Notes: generated by a model from the sequence alone, not told the origin. A stretch of 48,646 bases of DNA from Pseudomonas botevensis (GCF_019145475.1 NZ_JAHTKI010000032.1:1-48646), one strand, 5' to 3'. Shown: positions 15,661 through 22,677, counted from the stretch's first letter. Program-made: numbers and translations.

Positions 15661-16734
15661 CTGAGTACCTTCAGCCCCCACCGCTGGCCACCACTGTTGC
15701 GGCGGATTTTGCGCCCGCTGCTGGACCCGTACCGCCGCTACCGGCATGCCCGGCTGATCCACGCGGTGCGGGTGGCGCTGGGGTTGCTGGCGACGATCCT
15801 GCTGACCACCGGCATCAACCTGCCCCATGGTGAATGGGCCTCGGTGACCATGCTGGTGGTGATCGGCGGTCTGCAACACCACGGCAACATCGGCAAGAAG
15901 GCTGCCGAACGCGCTATCGGCACCTTGATCGGCGCCGGTGTCGGACTGCTTCTGGTGGCGCAGCAGGCATGGCTCGGCCTGCCATGGCTGACCTATTTCG
16001 CGATGGCGGTGGTCTGCGGATTTTTCTCGTACCACGCCATCGGCAAGGGCGGCTACACCGCCCTGCTTTCGGCGATCACCGTGTTCATCGTCGCCGGCCA
16101 TGGCGACAACCCGATCACCGACGGTTTGTGGCGCGGGGTCGACATCCTGATCGGCATCGCCCTGGCCTTGGCCTTCTCTTTCGCCCTACCGCTGTACGCG
16201 GTGTATTCGTGGCGCTACAACCTGGCCGATGCGCTACGCGACTGCGCCACGTTGTATGGACGAATCATCAGCGGCCAAGCGGTTGCCGCCGATGAACACC
16301 TGAAACTGATGGGCCGCTTGAACGCCATGCTGGTGCAATTGCGCTCGCTGATGCCGTCGGTGTCCAAGGAAGTGAAGGTGTCGATGACCGAACTCGACGC
16401 GATCCAGCGCAACTTGCGGATGTGCGTCAGCACCCTGGAAATCCTCGGCAACACCCGCCCGGACGCCAACGATCCCGAAGCCATGGCCCACCTGCAATCG
16501 GCGCTGAACGCCGAGCACCGGCAGATCCGCGTGCAACTGATCGGCATGGCCCGCGCCTTGAAATCCGGAGCGACCCAACGTCTGGGACGCCCCATGGAAT
16601 TGCCGGATGCCGGTCTCGATGCACCGGTCTACAGCGCCCTCGACGGTTATCGTTTGCTGACCCGGCAACTGGCGGCGAACATCGGCGAGATGCGCCAGCG
16701 CCTGGCAAAAACCGCGCCGCGCTGGAACATCTGA
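15661..16734 (+). CDS. FUSC-family membrane protein
   Basis: The protein has about 345-357 residues and at least five or six N-terminal membrane helices (about 30-175), including VALGLLATILLTTGINLPHG, followed by a soluble C-terminal half. The family includes aromatic acid exporters and YccS/FusC-like proteins, so efflux is plausible. The start is unusual. A good SD (GGAGA, 15648-15652) sits 8 bases before CTG 15661, which would give the N-terminus STFSPHRWPPLLRRILRP. The only conventional alternative nearby is TTG 15697, which has no SD. It probably shares transcription with the dehydrogenase upstream. Confidence 0.75.
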   Translation: MSTFSPHRWPPLLRRILRPLLDPYRRYRHARLIHAVRVALGLLATILLTTGINLPHGEWASVTMLVVIGGLQHHGNIGKKAAERAIGTLIGAGVGLLLVAQQAWLGLPWLTYFAMAVVCGFFSYHAIGKGGYTALLSAITVFIVAGHGDNPITDGLWRGVDILIGIALALAFSFALPLYAVYSWRYNLADALRDCATLYGRIISGQAVAADEHLKLMGRLNAMLVQLRSLMPSVSKEVKVSMTELDAIQRNLRMCVSTLEILGNTRPDANDPEAMAHLQSALNAEHRQIRVQLIGMARALKSGATQRLGRPMELPDAGLDAPVYSALDGYRLLTRQLAANIGEMRQRLAKTAPRWNI

Positions 16735-16737
16735 GGT

Positions 16738-17631
16738 TTACGAAGTCGCCAGCCGCCGCGACTTCACCCCCCACCCCTGCTGCATGCCGGCGGCCGCCAG
16801 CAGAATCGCCGCCACCCCGACCCATTGCAGGGTTTGCAGTTGATGGCCGAAGGCGAACCAGTCGACGAAAATCGCTGCAATCGGGTAAATGAACGACAGC
16901 GCGCCGGTCAATGCAGTCGGCAGTTTCTGGATCGCACCGTACAGCAACACGTACATCAGACCGGTGTGAATGATGCCCAGCGTCACCAGACTGGCCCAGG
17001 CACTCGGCGCTTGCGGCAGCGCGGAAAAGTGCGCGAACGGCGCGAGCATCAACACCCCGGTGCAGACCTGGATCAGCGCAATCAGGTGCGGCGGCGTGCC
17101 GGTCAGGCGCTTGATAATCAGCGCGGCAATGGCATACAAAAACGCCGCGCCGAGGGCCAATGCGATGCCTGTCAGATAATCATTGCCAGCCTCGCCCTGC
17201 CCGCCATGGGCGCTGACAATCGCCAGCATGCCGAGGAAGGAAACTGCCAGCCAGAACAGTTTCTGCACGGTGATTTTCTCGCCGAGAAACAGCGCCGCCA
17301 ATCCGACCAGCATAAACGGCTGCACGTTGTACACCGCCGTGCCGATGGCAATCGAGGCCCGGGAATAGGAGGCGAACAGCAGCACCCAGTTGCCGACAAT
17401 CGCCATGCCGCTGAGCACCGCGAGCAGGAACGTGGTGCGGGTCAGAATGCCCGGACGCAGAAAGCCGAACGCAGCGCAGATCAGCAGCAACGTGCCGGCG
17501 CCGAATACGCAGCGCCAGAACACCACGTCGAGCACCGGTTGCCCGGACACCAGCACGAACCAGCCGATCGTCCCGGATATCAGCATGGCGGCGGTCATTT
17601 CCAATGAACCGCGACGGATGGGGTTGTCCAT
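16738..17631 (-). CDS. EamA/DMT-family transporter
   Basis: Starting at ATG 17631 (AGGAGA 7 bases upstream), the product is 297 residues with ten predicted membrane helices in two EamA repeats (about 10-135 and 150-285). Examples of the helices are MLISGTIGWFVLVSGQPVLD and FIYPIAAIFVDWFAFGH. Such inner-membrane carriers usually export amino acids or related metabolites. It is divergent from an Lrp/AsnC regulator gene across a 149-base gap. That pairing is common for amino-acid exporters under Lrp-type control and supports an amino acid or analogue as substrate (inference). Confidence 0.85.
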   Translation of the reverse strand: MDNPIRRGSLEMTAAMLISGTIGWFVLVSGQPVLDVVFWRCVFGAGTLLLICAAFGFLRPGILTRTTFLLAVLSGMAIVGNWVLLFASYSRASIAIGTAVYNVQPFMLVGLAALFLGEKITVQKLFWLAVSFLGMLAIVSAHGGQGEAGNDYLTGIALALGAAFLYAIAALIIKRLTGTPPHLIALIQVCTGVLMLAPFAHFSALPQAPSAWASLVTLGIIHTGLMYVLLYGAIQKLPTALTGALSFIYPIAAIFVDWFAFGHQLQTLQWVGVAAILLAAAGMQQGWGVKSRRLATS

Positions 17632-17647
17632 GATCGATCTCCTCTGG

Positions 17648-17669
17648 CTGTGGCAAAACTGTGGCAAAA
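17648..17669. promoter_or_regulatory. Tandem 11-bp direct repeat, candidate operator between exporter and Lrp genes
   Basis: CTGTGGCAAAA occurs twice in perfect head-to-tail tandem at 17648-17658 and 17659-17669, and a third, degenerate copy (GTATGCCAAG) follows. The 11-base period is about one helical turn, which would place successive regulator subunits on one DNA face. It lies just upstream of the exporter start, in the divergent gap with the Lrp-like gene, whose product is the natural candidate to bind it. Confidence 0.4.
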
Positions 17670-17780
17670 GTATGCCAAGTGGGTGCCAGCCTTCTCCAGC
17701 GCAAAAAGCAGGCTAAACTCGCCATCTGCCTTTTTTATCGAGGGTGGTTTCGATCAATTGCCTAATACGGGAGTTGCAAC

Positions 17781-18218
17781 ATGACCGACGACATCGACCA
17801 GATCCTCATCAGCGCCCTGATGGAAGACTCCCGGCGCTCGCTCAAGGCCCTGGCGCAGATCAGCGGCTTGTCCTCACCGAGCGTGGCCGAACGCCTGCGC
17901 CGCCTGGAAGAACGCGGCGTGCTCAAGGGCTACACCGTGGAGATCGATCCGAAATGTTTCGGTTATCAATTGCAGGCCATCGTCCGGGTGCGGCCGCTAC
18001 CGGGGCAATTGCAGGAAGTGGAACGGCAGATCATGTCGATCCCGGAGTTTACCGAGTGCGACAAGGTCACCGGCGAAGACTGCTTCATCGCCCGCCTGCA
18101 CGTGCGCTCGATGGAGCAACTGGACACCCTGCTCGATCGCCTCAACACTCTCGCCGAGACCAATACCGCGATCGTCAAGAAAACCCCGGTCAAGCGCCGC
18201 CTGCCGCCGATGGCGTGA
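17781..18218 (+). CDS. Lrp/AsnC-family transcriptional regulator
   Basis: This is a 145-residue protein of the usual Lrp size. The N-terminal winged helix (about 5-60) includes DQILISALMEDSRRSLKALA and SSPSVAERLRRLEERGVLKG. The C-terminal RAM domain (about 70-140) is the octamerisation and ligand-binding part. Such proteins sense amino acids and regulate adjacent transport genes. It probably controls the divergent DMT exporter. The ATG is preceded by GGGAG within CGGGAGTTGCAAC. Confidence 0.9.
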   Translation: MTDDIDQILISALMEDSRRSLKALAQISGLSSPSVAERLRRLEERGVLKGYTVEIDPKCFGYQLQAIVRVRPLPGQLQEVERQIMSIPEFTECDKVTGEDCFIARLHVRSMEQLDTLLDRLNTLAETNTAIVKKTPVKRRLPPMA

Positions 18219-18275
18219 GTGCTTTTCCGGCAGGTTCGGCGTAGATTGAGGTTTTTCCGGCGAAGGATTGGCGGT

Positions 18276-18602
18276 ATGAAAACTCAGGCAATGATGCTGG
18301 CGGCGTTGATGCTCGCCGGCTGCGGGACGGTGCAGACGGTTGCGTTGAGCGACAAGAAGGCTTCCGAGCAGTTGAAGGCGAAGAAAACCTACTGCGGCGC
18401 CGTACCGCGCATCTATAGCGGCGTGACCTTCGACTTCTGCATGTTGCATGCGGAACGGCCGGACGACGTCGATGCCTACACCTATAACAATGCACCGCTG
18501 GGCATTGCCATCGATGCCGTCGCCTCAGGCGCCCTCGACACCTTGCTCCTGCCCTACACGATCTACAAACAACACGCCGATGGCAGCATTGAGATCAATT
18601 GA
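18276..18602 (+). CDS. YceK/YidQ-like outer-membrane lipoprotein
   Basis: The start is ATG 18276, preceded by GAAGGA. The product is 108 residues. A lipoprotein signal peptide ends in LAGC (Cys near residue 17). The mature part includes a Cys pair (KTYCGAVPRIYSGVTFDFCM) and ends with DTLLLPYTIYKQHADGSIEI. This is the pattern of the small YceK/DUF1375 lipoproteins, whose function is not known. It stands alone, with a strong bidirectional terminator after it. Confidence 0.75.
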   Translation: MKTQAMMLAALMLAGCGTVQTVALSDKKASEQLKAKKTYCGAVPRIYSGVTFDFCMLHAERPDDVDAYTYNNAPLGIAIDAVASGALDTLLLPYTIYKQHADGSIEIN

Positions 18603-18639
18603 TCGATTGCCGGCATCCGCCCCGCTTGCCATTTTGCAG

Positions 18640-18675
18640 GCAACAAAAAACCCGCCTAAGCGGGTTTTTTGTTGC
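18640..18675. terminator. Bidirectional intrinsic terminator
   Basis: The two arms GCAACAAAAAACCCGC and GCGGGTTTTTTGTTGC pair perfectly across a four-base loop (CTAA). There is an A-run on the left and a T-run on the right. It serves both the lipoprotein gene (rightward) and the YccA-like gene (leftward), which converge here. Confidence 0.92.
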
Positions 18676-18689
18676 TATCGATAATACGA

Positions 18690-19361
18690 TCAGTCGTCGC
18701 GGCCCATGATGCCGAACAGTTGCAGCAGGCTGACGAACAGGTTGTAGATCGATACATACAGGCTGATGGTCGCCATGATGTAGTTGCGCTCGCCGCCGTG
18801 GATGATCGCGCTGGTCTGGAACAGAATGCAGACCGACGAGAACAGTACGAAACCAGCACTGATCGCCAGTTGCAGGCCGCTGATCTGGAAGAAGAAGCTC
18901 GCCAGCGTCGCGCCCAGCAGCACGAAGAAACCAGCGGTGATGAAGCCACCGAGGAAGCTCATGTCCTTGCGGGTGATCAGCACATAGGCCGACAGACCAC
19001 CGAACACCAGCGCGGTCATCGCGAATGCCGAGCTGACCACTTCAGCGCCGCCCTGCATGCCCAGGTAACGGTTGAGGATCGGGCCGAGCAGGAAACCCAT
19101 GAAACCGGTCAGCGCAAACGCCGACACCAGGCCCCACGCGGAATCACGGAGTTTGTTGGTGAGGAAGAAAAGACCGTAGAAGCCGATCAGCACCACGAAA
19201 ATGTTCGGGTAGCCAACACGCATCTGCTGCGCCACGAAAGCCATGACGCCGCTGAATGCAAGGGTCAGCGCCAGTAGGCCGTAAGTGTTGCGCAGGACGC
19301 GGCTAACCTCTAGCTGCTCAGCCTGCACGCTGTTATTAACTGCGTAATCCTGTTCGCGCAT
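18690..19361 (-). CDS. Bax inhibitor-1 / YccA family membrane protein
   Basis: This is a 223-residue protein with seven predicted helices between residues about 28 and 220. It carries the family's C-terminal signature (GGERNYIMATISLYVSIYNL, then FVSLLQLFGIMGRDD). In E. coli, YccA interacts with and restrains the FtsH protease; eukaryotic BI-1 relatives act as calcium leak channels. An SD (AGGAG) lies 8 bases before the ATG. It converges on the lipoprotein gene with the shared terminator and is divergent from the tRNA-Ser gene. Confidence 0.88.
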   Translation of the reverse strand: MREQDYAVNNSVQAEQLEVSRVLRNTYGLLALTLAFSGVMAFVAQQMRVGYPNIFVVLIGFYGLFFLTNKLRDSAWGLVSAFALTGFMGFLLGPILNRYLGMQGGAEVVSSAFAMTALVFGGLSAYVLITRKDMSFLGGFITAGFFVLLGATLASFFFQISGLQLAISAGFVLFSSVCILFQTSAIIHGGERNYIMATISLYVSIYNLFVSLLQLFGIMGRDD

Positions 19362-19438
19362 GGCGACACTCCTGTTGGTTTGAAACGTTCAGTGGCAAAG
19401 ATCATAACAGACGCTCTGTAACAAGCCATGCAGAGAGT

Positions 19439-19466
19439 TTGACAGTGTGTTTCATTCAGGTATTAT
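19439..19466 (+). promoter_or_regulatory. Sigma-70 promoter of tRNA-Ser
   Basis: A perfect -35 box TTGACA (19439-19444) and a -10 box TATTAT (19461-19466) are separated by 16 bases. A GC-rich stretch (GGCGCCCGC) follows, as expected of a stringently controlled stable-RNA promoter discriminator. The tRNA begins 18 bases after the -10 box. Confidence 0.8.
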
Positions 19467-19484
19467 GGCGCCCGCAACGCAAAC

Positions 19485-19572
19485 GGAGGTGTGGCCGAGT
19501 GGTTTAAGGCAACGGTCTTGAAAACCGTCGACTGTAACAGGTCCATGAGTTCGAATCCCATCGCCTCCGCCA
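19485..19572 (+). tRNA. tRNA-Ser (anticodon UGA)
   Basis: The 88-base gene folds as a class II tRNA. The acceptor stem is GGAGGTG with CGCCTCC. The anticodon arm is ACGGT-CTTGAAA-ACCGT, giving anticodon TGA, followed by a long variable arm (CGACTGTAACAGGTCCATG region). The T-arm includes GAGTTCGAATCCC, and the 3' CCA is encoded. It reads UCA and related codons. The prophage begins just after it, and tRNA-Ser 3' ends are common phage integration sites, so this is probably the attachment gene. Confidence 0.95.
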
Positions 19573-19580
19573 TATTTGAT

Positions 19581-19614
19581 ACGACAAAGCCCTGATTATT
19601 CAGGGCTTTGTCGT
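19581..19614. terminator. Terminator after tRNA-Ser
   Basis: A perfect 15-base stem (ACGACAAAGCCCTGA / TCAGGGCTTTGTCGT) with loop TTAT starts 9 bases after the tRNA CCA and is followed by TTTC. It can end the tRNA transcript. It may be host DNA or part of the phage attachment arm. Confidence 0.8.
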
Positions 19615-19649
19615 TTCTGGCGCTCCAGAAATTCTGCTGATATCAGGAT

Positions 19650-19684
19650 GCGTTCCATAACTATTATGGACGCGTTCCATAACT
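19650..19684. promoter_or_regulatory. Operator-like repeat cluster at the prophage edge
   Basis: GCGTTCCATAACT occurs twice in direct orientation (19650-19662 and 19672-19684), 22 bases apart. Between and overlapping them is a perfect inverted repeat TCCATAA-CTA-TTATGGA (19654-19670). About two helical turns of spacing plus dyad symmetry suggest a protein-binding site: an operator for the following gene or an arm site for the phage recombinase. There is no gene between 19573 and 19772. Confidence 0.4.
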
Positions 19685-19772
19685 GACTGATTTCATACCC
19701 TCCCCCGGCGCTCTGCCGACGTACACAGACCCATCTACCGCTACACTGGTTTCGTCTTCTGGAGGAAACCAA

Positions 19773-19982
19773 ATGCCCAATTCTGACCTACTCCCCTCCC
19801 TGCTCTTCAAGCTCAACGAAAATCAGCTCGCCCTCGAAGCCGCCATCATGGAATTGACGAACTGGGTTGAACAGCAAGGATCGTCCGAAGTCGCCGACAA
19901 TGTGCGCGGCGCGCTATGGGCCATCGACAACAATGAGGAATTCATCAAGATGACCCTGGCCGTGTTGATGGCGCCGGAGTAA
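19773..19982 (+). CDS. Small hypothetical prophage protein
   Basis: This 69-residue acidic, helical protein has no signal peptide or membrane segment (QLALEAAIMELTNWVEQQGS is typical of its composition). TGGAGGAAA precedes the ATG at a good distance, which supports translation. I do not recognise a family. It is the first gene after tRNA-Ser, is rightward, and lies 80 bases before the LexA-boxed pair, so it may be expressed from the prophage independently of the late operon. Confidence 0.6.
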   Translation: MPNSDLLPSLLFKLNENQLALEAAIMELTNWVEQQGSSEVADNVRGALWAIDNNEEFIKMTLAVLMAPE

Positions 19983-20025
19983 CAGCTCGTCGCCTCACCC
20001 TCGCCCACTTGGCGCGCCTCGATTA

Positions 20026-20041
20026 CTGTATATCCAAACAG
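20026..20041 (+). promoter_or_regulatory. LexA (SOS) box
   Basis: CTGTATATCCAAACAG fits the gammaproteobacterial LexA consensus CTGT-N8-ACAG exactly at both ends and is AT-rich in the centre. It sits 21 bases before the GTG of the next gene and should repress it and the SRAP gene until DNA damage. Confidence 0.75.
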
Positions 20042-20061
20042 TACACAGTAAGGCGCCTTCC

Positions 20062-20445
20062 GTGGACATCCCCGAAATCGAAAACACCGACGACTGGCTC
20101 GGTTGCCCGACCCCGCTCGAAACCTGCCAGCACCAGCTCAGGCTCTACGAAAACGAGTTCGAGGAATTGAACCTGCAGTTGCGCCAGGCGCGTGAGCGGA
20201 TATTCAAATTGGTTGAGATGCATGCCGAAGCCTCGAAGGAGTGCGAAACGCTCCGGACAAAACTGGCTGAGGCTGACAAGCGGGCCGCCAAGGAAAGTCG
20301 AAGGGCCACTGAGATCGAAACCCGAAGCAACTGGGAGCTGATGGCCAAGGGCAAACACATCTGCGAACTGAACACTCAGATCATGGCCATGCAAGGCAAG
20401 AAACCTTTTCCAGACTCTCTTCCGCCCAGGCCCTATTCGGATTGA
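20062..20445 (+). CDS. SOS-controlled coiled-coil protein of unknown function
   Basis: The start is GTG 20062, with AAGGCG upstream. The product is 127 residues, acidic at the N-terminus, then almost wholly coiled coil (about 25-105), with heptad-like runs such as LNLQLRQARERIFKLVEMHA. It has no enzymatic motif and no membrane segment. It lies directly after a LexA box and before the SRAP gene, so it is probably made on DNA damage together with it. Partnering with SRAP, DNA or replication proteins is possible but is inference only. Confidence 0.6.
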   Translation: MDIPEIENTDDWLGCPTPLETCQHQLRLYENEFEELNLQLRQARERIFKLVEMHAEASKECETLRTKLAEADKRAAKESRRATEIETRSNWELMAKGKHICELNTQIMAMQGKKPFPDSLPPRPYSD

Positions 20446-20566
20446 ATAGCTAAGCACATGATGCTGACTCTGAAGCCGCGCGCTTGCGCTGGCCTACTGG
20501 ATACTGACTTGCGCAATATCCTTCACCAACAGGTCTACGCTGAAAGCTCAATGCGAGGATCTGGCA

Positions 20567-21280
20567 ATGTGCGGACGTCTCTCCCAATACAGCGGCATCC
20601 ACGACTTCGTCGCAGCGCTGAGCATGCCAAATGCTCTGGTCAACTCTACCGGTGAGCAGCCCTTCCAGCGCTACAACGCAGCGCCGACCACACAGCTTGC
20701 CCTCTTTCACCAGGAAAACGAGTACCTGCACGCCGACATGGTCAGGTGGGGATGGCGACCGCATTGGGCGAAGGATCGGGCGGCGCCGATCAATTCCAGG
20801 GTTGAGAAAGTCGCCCATGGCCCGTTCTTCCGGGCGATCTGGCCGAACCGGGCAATCATCGCGATCAACAACTGGTTCGAGTGGGTCGACGAAGGAGGCC
20901 CGAAGAAGCAGCCCTACCTCATACGGCACCGTGACCAGTCACCCATCCTGTGCGCCGCGATAGGCCAGTACCCGAATGCTGACCATGAGCCGAGCGAACA
21001 CGACGGATTCGTGATCATCACCGCCGACAGCGCGGGTGGCATGGTTGATATTCACGACCGCCGGCCGGTGGCATTGTCAGCCGACTTCGCCAGGGAGTGG
21101 CTGAACCCGGCTACGCCGAAAGAGCGCGCCGAGCAAATGGTGATGCATCAAGGAGAGCCGACGGAAACCTTCGAGTGGTTCAAGGTCGACCCAGCCATAG
21201 GCAACGTCCGGAACAGCGGGCCAGAACTGATTCAACCGAAAGGGAAAATCACAGGCGGGGATTACAAGGGAAACGGCTGA
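20567..21280 (+). CDS. yedK: SOS response-associated peptidase family protein (SRAP; YedK/HMCES-like)
   Basis: This is a 237-residue protein beginning MCGR; after Met removal, Cys2 is the catalytic residue that cross-links abasic sites in single-stranded DNA. Other SRAP hallmarks are visible: NAAPTTQ-like (RYNAAPTTQLAL), WGWRPHWAKD, INSRVEK, an FEW-type NNWFEWVDEGGPKKQPYLI and the His motif IHDRRPVAL. The family shields abasic sites during replication and self-reverses. It follows a LexA-boxed gene, so damage induction is likely. GAGGAT lies before the ATG. It converges on the lysis cassette. Confidence 0.92.
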   Translation: MCGRLSQYSGIHDFVAALSMPNALVNSTGEQPFQRYNAAPTTQLALFHQENEYLHADMVRWGWRPHWAKDRAAPINSRVEKVAHGPFFRAIWPNRAIIAINNWFEWVDEGGPKKQPYLIRHRDQSPILCAAIGQYPNADHEPSEHDGFVIITADSAGGMVDIHDRRPVALSADFAREWLNPATPKERAEQMVMHQGEPTETFEWFKVDPAIGNVRNSGPELIQPKGKITGGDYKGNG

Positions 21281-21446
21281 TTACATTCACTTCGACATCC
21301 AATGCATCACCAATAAGACGACCGATACCCAAACGAGAGTCATCAAAAACGAAAGCCCAGCGAGTCGCTTGTCCATGCAGATGACGCCAATCAAACAAGA
21401 ATGATGGTTCACTACCGACGACCCCGCAAGCGTGGCTCACGGCCAT
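21249..21446 (-). CDS. Possible small ORF coupled to Rz stop
   Basis: The ATG at 21446 overlaps the Rz stop (TGATG), the coupling seen at most junctions of this operon. The frame runs for 65 residues with a plausible composition (SFLFDWRHLHGQATRWAFVF). It overlaps the 3' end of the convergent SRAP gene by 32 bases and has no recognised family. A competing reading in another frame is the hydrophobic ORF at 21287-21376, so at most one of the two is likely to be real. Confidence 0.25.
   Translation of the reverse strand: MAVSHACGVVGSEPSFLFDWRHLHGQATRWAFVFDDSRLGIGRLIGDALDVEVNVISRFPCNPRL
21287..21376 (-). CDS. Possible 29-residue single-pass membrane peptide
   Basis: ATG 21376 opens a 29-codon frame with the layout of a small membrane protein: a basic start (MDKRLAG), a hydrophobic core (LSFLMTLVWVSVVLLVMHW) and a polar end. 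It lies immediately downstream of the lysis genes, where tiny membrane effectors are common. There is no good SD in front of it, and it overlaps another open frame, so confidence is low. Confidence 0.25.
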   Translation of the reverse strand: MDKRLAGLSFLMTLVWVSVVLLVMHWMSK

Positions 21447-21952
21447 CAGTGCTGTAGGCTCTGCACATAGGCCTGGCACGCCTGCAACGCGATCAGCCCC
21501 CGGTCGCCGGTGTCGGTGATGGCGACAATTCTTTGAGCATGCGCTGGGTCAAGTCTGGCTCGTACGGCTGCATGATCCACGCCGCCGGTGCCGGCGGTGG
21601 CTGGCACACCGCAGCCTTTGGCAGCGTCGGTTGCGTCGAGGAGGACTGACAGCCGCAAATCAGAAGTGGCAAGGCGATCGCGCAGGCGATCTTGGTCACG
21701 TTGGACATCGGTCATTTTCCTGAAGTGGGTTTGCTCGCTGGCCGTCAGCTTCTGCTCGAGCGCCAGGCGCTTGTCCTGCTCGGCCTGCTGGGCGGCAGCA
21801 GCGGCCTGGGTCAGTTGGTTGAGGGTTTCGGCGTGCAGCCGGGCCTGCTCAGCCAACTGTTGCCCGTAACGCCAGTCCTGAAACTGCCAGGCGCTGCCGG
21901 CGCCGATCAGCACCAGCACCACCGCCCAGATGGTTTTCCACGGCACCACCAT
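21446..21952 (-). CDS. Rz-like i-spanin
   Basis: The start is ATG 21952, overlapping the endolysin stop (TGATG). The product is 168 residues: one N-terminal membrane helix (about 5-22, TIWAVVLVLIGAGSAW) followed by a periplasmic coiled coil rich in Gln/Ala/Glu (about 30-95), then a C-terminal domain. This is the inner-membrane half of the spanin pair that fuses the membranes in the last lysis step. The partner Rz1 is encoded inside it in another frame. Confidence 0.88.
   Translation of the reverse strand: MVVPWKTIWAVVLVLIGAGSAWQFQDWRYGQQLAEQARLHAETLNQLTQAAAAAQQAEQDKRLALEQKLTASEQTHFRKMTDVQRDQDRLRDRLATSDLRLSVLLDATDAAKGCGVPATAGTGGVDHAAVRARLDPAHAQRIVAITDTGDRGLIALQACQAYVQSLQH
21493..21708 (-). 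CDS. Rz1-like o-spanin lipoprotein nested in Rz
   Basis: This 71-residue reading frame lies wholly inside the Rz gene in a different frame. It has a lipoprotein signal peptide (IACAIALPLLICGC, modified Cys about residue 20). The mature part is short and proline-rich (CQPPPAPAAW), which is the Rz1 signature. It anchors in the outer membrane and pairs with Rz through the periplasm. Nested Rz1 genes are well known in lambda-like phages. Confidence 0.88.
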   Translation of the reverse strand: MSNVTKIACAIALPLLICGCQSSSTQPTLPKAAVCQPPPAPAAWIMQPYEPDLTQRMLKELSPSPTPATGG

Positions 21953-22377
21953 CACGGCACATCCTTGAAGAAGACATGCCCACCCAGCACCAGAGTCTGC
22001 TTCGCCTTCGCCGCCCACCCGGGCGCCGTCTTCATGCTGAGCGCGTAATAGTGCGTGGCGCCTTCGGTGGGATCCGGCACCTTGCCGTCGATCACCTGGT
22101 CAGCAACGCCCCGGCACCGCGCCAGTTCGCGGAACGGGATCTGCCGGGCGCCGGACAGGAACGGCTGATTCGGATCACCTTTGTTCCAGCAACTGAACTG
22201 GTAAGGCTTCTGGCACACGCCGGCATAGCCTTCGCCCCACCACGAATTGGTCTTGCCGTCGAACACGCGATTGCGAATGGTCCAGGCCACGGCAATCAGT
22301 CCAGCCAGGCTTTCGCCGCGTGCCTCGCCCCACAGGGTTCTGGCGAGGACATCGCGGTCTTTTTCGGTAACGGTCAT
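21952..22377 (-). CDS. Endolysin: SleB-type cell wall hydrolase
   Basis: This is a 141-residue protein of the Hydrolase_2/SleB family. The catalytic glutamate is in LWGEARGESLAGLIAVAWTI (about residues 14-33), followed by NRV and the GVCQKPYQFSCWN segment typical of the family. It would cleave glycan strands of peptidoglycan. It has no signal peptide, so release should depend on the holin, which is encoded far upstream at 48.2 kb. A GGAG SD lies just before the ATG, right after an intrinsic terminator. The stop overlaps Rz. Confidence 0.9.
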   Translation of the reverse strand: MTVTEKDRDVLARTLWGEARGESLAGLIAVAWTIRNRVFDGKTNSWWGEGYAGVCQKPYQFSCWNKGDPNQPFLSGARQIPFRELARCRGVADQVIDGKVPDPTEGATHYYALSMKTAPGWAAKAKQTLVLGGHVFFKDVP

Positions 22378-22393
22378 GCTTTTCTCCAGGCGT

Positions 22394-22417
22394 AAAAAAA
22401 CCGCCTCACGGGCGGTC
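22394..22417 (-). terminator. Intrinsic terminator before the endolysin
   Basis: Read leftward, the stem GACCGCCC/GGCGG with a short loop is followed by seven T residues. It lies only about 17 bases before the endolysin ATG and immediately precedes its SD. Its sequence nearly duplicates the terminator-leader in front of the gpJ gene. Confidence 0.8.
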
Positions 22418-22434
22418 GGATGTTCTTCGTTGCG

Positions 22435-22677
22435 TCAGGCCGGATCGGCATCTGGCAGCGGATACCGCGCTTTGATGGCGGCGACGGATGTCACCCAGGG
22501 CGAAAAGTCGGGTTCAAGGCCCTGACTCAGCGCGTCGTACGCGATTTCGAGGCGCAAAGGGTCTGACTCTTCCTGATAGGCCGCCCGACGCTGGGCATAG
22601 ACGGCATCACGCTGGGCCTTGAATTGCTCCGCGCGGCGCTGCTCGGCGGTGATCATTTTGCTGAAGTCGATATTCAT
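22435..22677 (-). CDS. Small phage protein, tail-fibre-assembly-like
   Basis: The start is ATG 22677, overlapping the preceding stop (ATGA). The product is 80 residues, helical and charged, with AAYQEESDPLRLEIAYDALS and a C-terminal AIKARYPLP motif. That tail motif is recurrent in small proteins encoded beside phage tail fibres. It may act in fibre assembly, but there is no direct evidence. It is the last gene before an intrinsic terminator. Confidence 0.6.
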   Translation of the reverse strand: MNIDFSKMITAEQRRAEQFKAQRDAVYAQRRAAYQEESDPLRLEIAYDALSQGLEPDFSPWVTSVAAIKARYPLPDADPA

